Source of the DNA: Flavobacterium sp.
GTDB taxonomy: Bacteria > Bacteroidota > Bacteroidia > Flavobacteriales > Flavobacteriaceae
Direction: 5' to 3'
Length of the DNA: 45,743 nt
Assembly (NCBI GenBank): GCA_003497625.1
Contig: DNNO01000042.1
Location: 1 to 45,743, forward strand
The translations under genes were made by a program, and so were the position numbers. Numbering within the stretch: position 1 is the stretch's first letter; each line of letters opens with the position of its first letter. The notes under the pieces were generated by a model. The model saw only the letters and a program-made list of their open reading frames with translations. It made no database searches and had not been told where the DNA came from. This document shows, in pieces, positions 40,175-45,743 of this stretch.

Positions 40175-40732
40175 ATGAGAATTCAAAACCTATTCCTTTT
40201 TGGAGCAATGATTTTCTTAGCCAGTTGTTCACAACAGCAACAAGCAAGAAAACCTATTTCTCACACTTCAGGAACTTTCATAAAAGAATCTATTGAGCGT
40301 AATAAAGTTTTAATTGCAGATGAAGAAGATTTAATTGCTGAAATTATAAAAAAAGACTCACTTAAATCTTACATAGCTTCAAACAAAGGATATTGGTACA
40401 AATACGAAACCAAAGTAGAGGAAGTAACTGCAACACCTAAAAGAGGTGATATTGCTTTTTTTGATTATGAAATCAAAGATTTAAATAGTAGAATTATCTA
40501 CACTATTGCCGATACAAAACCTCAAGTGTATTACGTAGATAAAGAAAATATCATGATGGGATTGCGTGACGGAATTAAACTGATGAAAAAAGGCGAAACC
40601 GTTACTTTCTTATTTCCATCTCACATGGCGTATGGCTATCATGGCGATGATAAAAAAATTGGCACAAACGAACCTCTAATTTGTACCGTAAGTTTAAACG
40701 ATATTAAAGTAGATACTCAAGCTAAAAACTAA
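40175..40732 (+). CDS. gldI: Gliding motility-associated PPIase lipoprotein GldI
   Basis: A 185-residue outer-membrane or periplasmic lipoprotein with signal MRIQNLFLFGAMIFLASC and an FKBP-type domain in the C-terminal two thirds (TPKRGDIAFFDYEIKDLNSRIIYTI, MMGLRDGIKLMKKGETVTFLFPSHMAYGY, ICTVSLNDI). The FKBP core is diverged: the hydrophobic pocket is only partly conserved. GldI in Flavobacterium johnsoniae is needed for gliding and is thought to help fold other motility/T9SS proteins. It begins two bases after the DHH gene and is followed six bases later by the first cyclophilin-FKBP fusion. The name rests on sequence layout and neighbours. Confidence 0.85.
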   Translation: MRIQNLFLFGAMIFLASCSQQQQARKPISHTSGTFIKESIERNKVLIADEEDLIAEIIKKDSLKSYIASNKGYWYKYETKVEEVTATPKRGDIAFFDYEIKDLNSRIIYTIADTKPQVYYVDKENIMMGLRDGIKLMKKGETVTFLFPSHMAYGYHGDDKKIGTNEPLICTVSLNDIKVDTQAKN

Positions 40733-40738
40733 TACCAA

Positions 40739-41824
40739 ATGAAAATTACCTCCATTTTATTATTAAGCATTGCTACATTTTTTGCTTCTTGTTCAAAATC
40801 ATACGACAACCTAAAAGAAGGTTTGTATGCCGATATTGAGACTGCAAAAGGAAACATGATTGTGAAATTAGAATTTGAAAAAGTTCCGAATACAGTTGCT
40901 AATTTTGTGACTTTAGCAGAAGGAAAAAACCCATTCGTAAGTGAAGAATTCAAAGGAAAACCATTTTATGACGGATTGAAATTTCACCGCGTTATTGCTG
41001 ATTTTATGATTCAAGGTGGTGATCCAATGGGCGATGGTTCAGGTGGACCAGGCTATAAATTTAAAGATGAATTTCATCCTGATTTAAAACACTCAAAAGC
41101 TGGAATTTTATCAATGGCAAATGCAGGACCAAGTACTAATGGAAGCCAATTCTTTATCACACACAAAGAAACGCCTTGGTTAGACAATATGCATACTATT
41201 TTTGGAGAAGTTGTTGAAGGATTAGAAGTAATCAATACAATTGAAACAGATGATGTTATTGAAAAAATCACTATAATTAGAATTGGTAATGCGGCAAAGA
41301 AATTTGATGCCGTTAAGATTTTCAAAAACTATTATTCTTCTGTAGCCAAAGAAATTAAGGAAGCTGAAGAAAAAGCCAAAGAAATTATTGAAAATAAAGC
41401 CAAAGAAATTACTACTTTAAAAGCCACTGGAACTAAGACAGCATCTGGATTAATCTATCAGATGATCAAAAAAGGAACGGATAAAAAACCAACTAACGGT
41501 ACGCAAGTATTGATTCATTATGCAGGGTATTTAGAAAATGGACAACTTTTTGATACGAGTTATGAAGATGTAGCCAAATTATGCGGAAAATTTGATCAAA
41601 ACAGAGCTAATCAAAATGGATATGCAGGTTATCCAGTGACTATGGACAATTTACCTTTTATCCCAGGATTTAATGAAGGTGTAGCCATGATGAGTTATGG
41701 AGATAAAATAATGCTTTACATTCCTTCAAATTTAGCTTATGGTGAACAAGGCGCTGGAGATGTAATTCCACCAAACGCTAACATCATTTTTGAAGTAGAA
41801 CTTTTAGAAAATAAAAAAAATTAA
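40739..41824 (+). CDS. Cyclophilin-FKBP fusion PPIase, lipoprotein (first of a tandem pair)
   Basis: A 361-residue dual-family immunophilin. Lipoprotein signal MKITSILLLSIATFFASC (Cys18). The cyclophilin domain (about 30-190) keeps the catalytic and proline-binding set: FHRVIADFMIQGG (Arg, Phe, Gln), NGSQFFIT (Phe), ETPWLDNMHTIFGEV (Trp and His). A charged linker (KEAEEKAKEIIENKAKE) leads to an FKBP domain (about 240-360: VLIHYAGYLENGQLFDTS, FIPGFNEGVAMMSYGDKIMLYIPSNLAYG, NIIFEVELL). In that FKBP domain the usual Trp of the pocket is Phe (IPGFNEG) and about 17 extra residues (KLCGKFDQNRANQNGYAGY) are inserted. It probably helps fold exported proteins. Co-transcribed with gldI and the next gene. 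Confidence 0.93.
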   Translation: MKITSILLLSIATFFASCSKSYDNLKEGLYADIETAKGNMIVKLEFEKVPNTVANFVTLAEGKNPFVSEEFKGKPFYDGLKFHRVIADFMIQGGDPMGDGSGGPGYKFKDEFHPDLKHSKAGILSMANAGPSTNGSQFFITHKETPWLDNMHTIFGEVVEGLEVINTIETDDVIEKITIIRIGNAAKKFDAVKIFKNYYSSVAKEIKEAEEKAKEIIENKAKEITTLKATGTKTASGLIYQMIKKGTDKKPTNGTQVLIHYAGYLENGQLFDTSYEDVAKLCGKFDQNRANQNGYAGYPVTMDNLPFIPGFNEGVAMMSYGDKIMLYIPSNLAYGEQGAGDVIPPNANIIFEVELLENKKN

Positions 41825-41834
41825 TAATAACAAT

Positions 41835-42845
41835 ATGAAGAACATTTTTAAAATAGTAGTGATTACCTTAAGTTATATAACTTTCGGAGTAGCGCAAAAC
41901 AAAAAACAAGACGGAATTTTTGCTGAATTCAACACAACAAAAGGTAAAATTGTGGTTGAATTAGAATACAAAAAAACACCTACTACAGTAGCCAATTTTA
42001 TTTCACTTGCCGAAGGAAAAAACCCAAAAGCAAATGCTAAATTTAAAGGAAAACCATTTTATGATGGATTGAAATTTCACCGAGTAATTGCTGATTTCAT
42101 GATTCAAGGTGGTTGCCCTGATGGAACTGGAGCTAGCGGACCAGGTTATAAATTTGATGATGAAATTGTTGCTGATTTAAAACATTCAGGAAAAGGAATT
42201 TTATCTATGGCTAATGCTGGACCCGCAACTAACGGAAGTCAGTTCTTCATTACGCACAAAGCAACTCCTTGGTTAGACGGAAAACATACCGTTTTTGGAC
42301 ATGTAGTAAGTGGATTAGAAATTGTAGACAAAATAGTTAAAGATGATGTTATTACATCTGTAAAGATTATTAGAGTTGGAAAAGAGGCAAAAAAATTCAA
42401 CGCTGAAAAAATATTTGCTGATTATTTCATAAATAAAGAAGTTGCCGATAAATTAGCGATTGAAAAAGAAAAAGAAGCAAAAGAAAAAGCAATGAAAGAA
42501 TTTGCAAATGCTGCAACTACTCCAAGTGGTTTAAAATATATTGTATTACAAGAAGGAACAGGTAACAAACCAGTTGCAACTAGTAATGTTAAAGTGCATT
42601 ATACTGGAATGCTCTTAAATGGAAAAGTTTTTGACAGCAGTGTACAAAGAGGCGAAACTATCGATTTTGGTTTGAATCAAGTAATTAAAGGCTGGACAGA
42701 AGGTCTTCAATTAATGAATGAAGGAGCAAAATACAAATTTTACATTCCATCCAATTTAGCTTATGGCGAAAGAGGTGCTGGCGGTGTTATTCCTCCAAAT
42801 ACCGATTTAATTTTCGAAGTAGAATTAATCAAGATAAATCAATAA
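41835..42845 (+). CDS. Cyclophilin-FKBP fusion PPIase, secreted (second of a tandem pair)
   Basis: A 336-residue paralog of the preceding protein. It has a cleavable signal (MKNIFKIVVITLSYITFGVAQ) and no lipobox, so it should be soluble in the periplasm. The cyclophilin domain has FHRVIADFMIQGGCPDG, NGSQFFITHKATPWLDGKHTVFGHV. A shorter charged linker (EKEKEAKEKAMKEFA) precedes a canonical FKBP domain: VHYTGMLLNGKVFDSS, IDFGLNQVIKGWTEGLQLMNEGAKYKFYIPSNLAYG, LIFEVELI, with all the usual pocket residues (Tyr, Phe-Asp, Phe, Val-Ile, Trp, Tyr, Phe). It starts 10 bases after its paralog and ends at a strong terminator, the end of the operon. Confidence 0.94.
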   Translation: MKNIFKIVVITLSYITFGVAQNKKQDGIFAEFNTTKGKIVVELEYKKTPTTVANFISLAEGKNPKANAKFKGKPFYDGLKFHRVIADFMIQGGCPDGTGASGPGYKFDDEIVADLKHSGKGILSMANAGPATNGSQFFITHKATPWLDGKHTVFGHVVSGLEIVDKIVKDDVITSVKIIRVGKEAKKFNAEKIFADYFINKEVADKLAIEKEKEAKEKAMKEFANAATTPSGLKYIVLQEGTGNKPVATSNVKVHYTGMLLNGKVFDSSVQRGETIDFGLNQVIKGWTEGLQLMNEGAKYKFYIPSNLAYGERGAGGVIPPNTDLIFEVELIKINQ

Positions 42846-42849
42846 TAAA

Positions 42850-42882
42850 AAAAGCCGCTAATTAAATTAGCGGCTTTTTTTT
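42850..42882. terminator. Terminator of the immunophilin operon
   Basis: A near-perfect stem AAAGCCGCTAATT / AATTAGCGGCTTT followed by eight T (plus strand) and preceded by seven A, so it can work in both directions between converging genes. Confidence 0.92.
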
Positions 42883-42895
42883 ATACTTACTTGAA

Positions 42896-43327
42896 TTAGA
42901 ATCTCCAGTCAAATTCGTCTTTATCACTAAAAACGGCACCAACTTCAATCTTCACAATTTCGTTATAATCTACATGAATGAATAACCAATTTTCTTCGTT
43001 AAAGTAACTCATCATTCCTTCTACTGTATCGGTTTCAAATGATTTTACTTTGTTCTTCTCTAAAACAGGAAAAACATCGCTCCAATTCTTACCAATTATA
43101 GTCGTATTGAACAACTTCACTATTGGATTAGATGTCGTCATATAACCTAATCTAAATGCTTCTTCTTTGTAAAAAATCAAACGAAGTTTTCTGGCGTTAT
43201 ACATAAAAACAACGTTTTCTTCTTCGTCTTTATATTGTGTATCGGGTTTACCCAAAATTTTAGTAACATCTTGCTCTTTCATTCCAAAAAGCAAATTGTC
43301 AATTCCGTATTTCAATTTAATTTCCAT
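42896..43327 (-). CDS. Conserved hypothetical protein
   Basis: A 143-residue cytoplasmic protein without signal or membrane segment. It starts MEIKLKYGIDNLLFGMKEQDVTKILGKPDTQY, in which FGMKEQDVTKILGKPD resembles the helix-turn start of the SmpA/OmlA-like fold (often written G-M-t-x-x-e-V-x-x-l-L-G-x-P). Beta strands follow (RKLRLIFYKEEAFRLGYMTTS, WLFIHVDYNEIVKIEVGA). The middle of the chain includes SFETDTVEGMMSYFNEE. The resemblance is only to a short motif. No function is proposed. It lies downstream of typA on the same strand but a terminator separates them, so it probably has its own promoter. Confidence 0.65.
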   Translation of the reverse strand: MEIKLKYGIDNLLFGMKEQDVTKILGKPDTQYKDEEENVVFMYNARKLRLIFYKEEAFRLGYMTTSNPIVKLFNTTIIGKNWSDVFPVLEKNKVKSFETDTVEGMMSYFNEENWLFIHVDYNEIVKIEVGAVFSDKDEFDWRF

Positions 43328-43340
43328 TCTTGTTTATGCT

Positions 43341-43366
43341 AAAAAATCCCGATTTTCATCGGGATT
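43341..43366 (-). terminator. Terminator of typA
   Basis: Minus strand AATCCCGA - loop - TCGGGATT (8-base stem) followed by TTTT. It lies between typA and the downstream hypothetical gene. Confidence 0.85.
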
Positions 43367-43374
43367 CATATTAA

Positions 43375-45171
43375 TTATACTTTAAAACGTTTTCTGTCGT
43401 TTTCTGTCAAATAAATTTTTCTTAAACGAATAGATTTTGGAGTAACCTCAACATATTCATCTTTTTGAATGTATTCTAACGCTTCTTCTAATGAGAAAAT
43501 AATCGGTGGAATAATTCTTGCTTTTTCATCATTTCCAGATGAACGTACGTTTGACTGTTTTTTAGCCTTAGTTACGTTGATACACATATCATCACCACGA
43601 GAGTTTTCACCAATTACTTGACCTTCATAAATCTCAGCATTTGGTTCCACGAAGAATTTACCACGATCTTGTAATTTATCAATAGAGTAAGGAATAGCTT
43701 TTCCGTTTTCCATAGAAATTAACGAACCATTGTTACGTCCAGGAATTGCTCCTTTGAAAGGTTCGTATCCAATGTAACGGTGTGCCATAATTGCTTCACC
43801 TGCAGTAGCTGTTAATAATTGATTTCTTAAACCAATGATTCCACGAGATGGAATGTTGAATTTAATAATCATACGATCACCTTTAGCTTCCATTGATAAC
43901 ATTTCTCCTTTACGGATAGTTACGAATTCAACTGCTCTACCTGAAAGATTTTCTGGTAAATCAATAGTTAATTCTTCAATTGGCTCACATTTTTGACCAT
44001 CAATTTCTTTAATGATTACCTGTGGCTGACCAATTTGTAATTCATAACCTTCTCTTCTCATAGTTTCAATAAGAACCGATAAGTGAAGAACTCCACGACC
44101 AAAAACCATGAATTTATCAGCAGAATCAGTTTCACCTAACTTCATAGCTAAGTTTTTCTCTAATTCTTTAGTTAGACGATCTCTAATATGACGCGATGTT
44201 ACAAATTTACCTTCTTTACCAAAGAAAGGCGAATCGTTAATTGTGAACAACATACTCATCGTAGGCTCATCAATAGCAATAGTTTGTAACGCTTCTGGAT
44301 TTTCAAAATCAGCAATAGTATCACCAATTTCAAATCCTTCAATTCCGATAATTGCACAAATATCTCCAGCAACTACTTCGTCTACTTTTTTACGTCCAAG
44401 ACCTTCAAAAGTATGTAATTCTTTGATTCTTGATTTGATTACTTTACCATCTCTTTTTACTAAAGATATTGGCATTCCTTCTTTTAAAACTCCTCTTTCC
44501 AAACGACCAATCGCAATACGACCAGTGAATGAAGAGAAATCTAAAGATGTAATTAACATTTGAGGTGTTCCTTCAGATACTTTTGGAGCTGGAACGTGTG
44601 CCAAAACCATATCTAATAAAGGCTCGATGTTTTCCGTTTGATTTCTAAAATCATCAGACATCCAGTTATTTTTAGCCGAACCATAAACCGTTGGAAAATC
44701 TAACTGCGCTTCAGTAGCACCTAATTCAAACATTAAGTCGAAAACTTTTTCATGAACTTCTTCTGGAGTACAGTTTTCTTTATCTACTTTATTAATAACC
44801 ACACAAGGTTTTAATCCTAAATCAATTGCTTTTTGTAATACGAAACGCGTTTGAGGCATTGGTCCTTCAAAAGCATCTACTAAAAGACAAACACCATCAG
44901 CCATATTAAGTACACGCTCAACCTCACCACCAAAATCGGCGTGACCAGGAGTATCGATAATGTTGATTTTTGTTCCTTTATAAGTTACAGAAACGTTTTT
45001 AGAAGTAATAGTAATACCTCTTTCACGCTCTAAATCGTTATTATCTAGGATTAAGTCTCCCGTGTTTTCGTTTTCACGAAACAATTGACAGTGGTACATA
45101 ATTTTATCAACCAAAGTAGTTTTACCGTGGTCAACGTGTGCAATAATTGCGATGTTTCTAATAGAAGTCAT
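43375..45171 (-). CDS. typA: Translational GTPase TypA/BipA
   Basis: A 598-residue ribosome-associated GTPase related to EF-G. GTP motifs: IAHVDHGKTTL (P-loop), ERERGITITSKN (switch I), DTPGHADFGGEV (G3), NKVDKEN (G4) and the YGSAKNN region (G5). Next come the domain II beta-barrel (AIGRLERGVLKEGMPISL), domain III (MSMLFTINDSPFFGKEGKFVTSRHIRDRL) and the TypA-specific C-terminal domain (SRGIIGLRNQLLTATAGEAIMAH, IFSLEEALEYIQKDEYVEVTPKSIRLRKIYL). It supports 50S assembly at low temperature and stress adaptation. Start ATG 45171; a -7 box at 45192-45199 and a terminator at 43341 mark it as a single-gene unit. Confidence 0.97.
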   Translation of the reverse strand: MTSIRNIAIIAHVDHGKTTLVDKIMYHCQLFRENENTGDLILDNNDLERERGITITSKNVSVTYKGTKINIIDTPGHADFGGEVERVLNMADGVCLLVDAFEGPMPQTRFVLQKAIDLGLKPCVVINKVDKENCTPEEVHEKVFDLMFELGATEAQLDFPTVYGSAKNNWMSDDFRNQTENIEPLLDMVLAHVPAPKVSEGTPQMLITSLDFSSFTGRIAIGRLERGVLKEGMPISLVKRDGKVIKSRIKELHTFEGLGRKKVDEVVAGDICAIIGIEGFEIGDTIADFENPEALQTIAIDEPTMSMLFTINDSPFFGKEGKFVTSRHIRDRLTKELEKNLAMKLGETDSADKFMVFGRGVLHLSVLIETMRREGYELQIGQPQVIIKEIDGQKCEPIEELTIDLPENLSGRAVEFVTIRKGEMLSMEAKGDRMIIKFNIPSRGIIGLRNQLLTATAGEAIMAHRYIGYEPFKGAIPGRNNGSLISMENGKAIPYSIDKLQDRGKFFVEPNAEIYEGQVIGENSRGDDMCINVTKAKKQSNVRSSGNDEKARIIPPIIFSLEEALEYIQKDEYVEVTPKSIRLRKIYLTENDRKRFKV

Positions 45172-45191
45172 TTATTTTATTTTTGAAAGTG

Positions 45192-45199
45192 CAAAGGTA
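45192..45199 (-). promoter_or_regulatory. Putative -7 box for typA
   Basis: Minus-strand TACCTTTG matches TAnnTTTG, 20 bases before the typA ATG. No clear -33 element at the ideal spacing. Confidence 0.5.
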
Positions 45200-45263
45200 A
45201 TCTTTATTTTTGTAAAAACACTATAGTAATCAACACTTTAGTTGAAAATAATAATTGCTTAAC

Positions 45264-45293
45264 ATAAAAAAAAGCCCTCATAATGAGAGCTTT
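45264..45293 (-). terminator. Terminator of rpsT
   Basis: Minus strand AAAGCTCTCA / TGAGGGCTTT (10-base stem with one G-T pair, 45271-45293) followed by a run of T. Located 22 bases after the rpsT stop. Confidence 0.88.
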
Positions 45294-45314
45294 AGTATTA
45301 TTTGTAACAGTAGA

Positions 45315-45566
45315 CTATAAAGAAGCTACGTGTTTAGTTAACTTAGATTTTAAGTTAGATGCTTTATTATCATGAATGATATTTTTCTTAGCTAATTTAT
45401 CAATCATAGAAATTACAGTTGATAATTTTGCAGAAGCTTCAGCTTTATCAGTAGCTAAACGAATAGCTTTGATTGCATTACGAGTAGTTTTGTGTTGGTA
45501 TCTGTTCAACACTCTTTTTTTCTCGTTACTTCTAATTCTTTTTAAAGCAGATTTATGATTTGCCAT
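45315..45566 (-). CDS. rpsT: 30S ribosomal protein S20
   Basis: The 83-residue all-helical S20, which binds 16S rRNA early in 30S assembly. The start is MANHKSALKRIRSNEKKRVLNRY, the family's hallmark, with LNRYQHKTTRNAIKAIRLATD and IDKLAKKNIIHDNKASNLKSKLTKHV following. Length is normal. It lies downstream of a tRNA gene with a terminator-like hairpin between them, and has its own terminator, so it is a single-gene unit. S20 is often autoregulated at translation, but no element for this is visible here. Confidence 0.97.
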   Translation of the reverse strand: MANHKSALKRIRSNEKKRVLNRYQHKTTRNAIKAIRLATDKAEASAKLSTVISMIDKLAKKNIIHDNKASNLKSKLTKHVASL

Positions 45567-45610
45567 TTTGTTCTTTTTTTAATTGTAATAATTGTTATAA
45601 ACTACTAGTT

Positions 45611-45657
45611 AAAAAAGAAAAACCTCCCACATTCACCTAGGCGAACACTTTGGTTTT
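45611..45657 (-). terminator. Terminator-like hairpin after the tRNA
   Basis: Minus strand AAAACC ... GGTTTT outer stem with an inner GTGTTCGCC / GGTGAATGTG stem (several G-U pairs), then TTTCTTTTTT. It separates the tRNA from rpsT. Confidence 0.6.
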
Positions 45658-45722
45658 AACTAATAAAATAATAACCGAGACACCAATTATTATTTTATAA
45701 AACTTATTTACAACTAATTCTG

Positions 45723-45743
45723 TAGCCCGTAGGGGAATCGAAC
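45723..45743 (-). tRNA. 3' end of a tRNA (probably tRNA-Glu), cut by the window edge
   Basis: The minus strand reads GTTCGATT (end of the T stem and T loop), CCCCT (T-stem 3' side), ACGGGCT (acceptor 3' strand) and A (discriminator). The CCA end is not encoded. The acceptor strand ACGGGCT would pair with a 5' GGCCCGT (one G-U pair at the top) as in Bacteroidetes tRNA-Glu, but the anticodon is outside the window so the identity is an inference. Confidence 0.75.

Overview
The window looks like a chromosome segment of a Flavobacterium-like member of the Flavobacteriaceae (Bacteroidota). Evidence: AT-rich DNA; Bacteroidetes-type promoters (TTG or TTTG, about 19 bases, TAnnTTTG) in front of many genes; a type IX secretion (type B sorting) protein; the gliding-motility lipoprotein GldI; and DUF5606, 2TM-domain and dual-family PPIase genes typical of the group. 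Most of it is ordinary chromosome. I see no prophage, insertion sequence, CRISPR array or rRNA.

Layout. 1-960: the 3' end of a truncated gene, a 430-base gene-free stretch full of REP-like palindromes, and a small ABM-domain gene. 960-4300 (minus): mazG, a DUF5606 gene, def, ruvX and an NlpE/META lipoprotein. 4400-7230 (plus): dapD and an LTA-synthase-like membrane sulfatase-fold protein. 7218-17092: a surface-polysaccharide (lipooligosaccharide core type) cluster of eight glycosyltransferases, a WaaP-like sugar kinase and a pyruvyltransferase. Its genes alternate in direction, and four converging gene pairs overlap at their 3' ends. 17100-21060 (plus): threonylcarbamoyl-AMP synthase, CCA-adding enzyme, heme A synthase and a CDP-alcohol phosphatidyltransferase. 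21118-22204 (minus): two exported thioredoxin-fold proteins. 22364-23650: an Ntn hydrolase with an unusual membrane tail.

23651-30387 is the most interesting part. A compact minus-strand operon encodes an exported helical protein, a LytS-type histidine kinase fused to a 2TM domain, two more 2TM proteins and a LytTR response regulator. It lies downstream of a TonB-dependent receptor gene, which is divergent from a glutaminase gene. Upstream of both the operon and the receptor gene there is a LytTR-style site: two 9-base direct repeats (ACAATTCAT and ACAGTTSRG) separated by exactly 12 bases. Each site lies at the same distance from its candidate -7 box. The site next to the receptor also covers the -33 element of the glutaminase promoter. 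Together this suggests an autoregulated two-component circuit controlling an outer-membrane receptor and possibly glutaminase.

30398-39117 (plus): a TPR protein, a PRiA4_ORF3-like acidic-tailed protein, a nucleoid-associated protein, a TetR-like/UbiB-like pair, an ABC transporter pair and a T9SS type B surface protein. 39162-42845 (plus): DHH phosphoesterase, gldI and two tandem cyclophilin-FKBP fusion PPIases, probably an envelope protein-folding operon. 42896-45743 (minus): a small hypothetical gene, typA/bipA, rpsT and the 3' end of a tRNA, probably tRNA-Glu.

Several long open frames begin at TTG or ATG codons that lie inside or upstream of a promoter -7 box. For those genes I moved the start to the next downstream ATG and say so in each entry.
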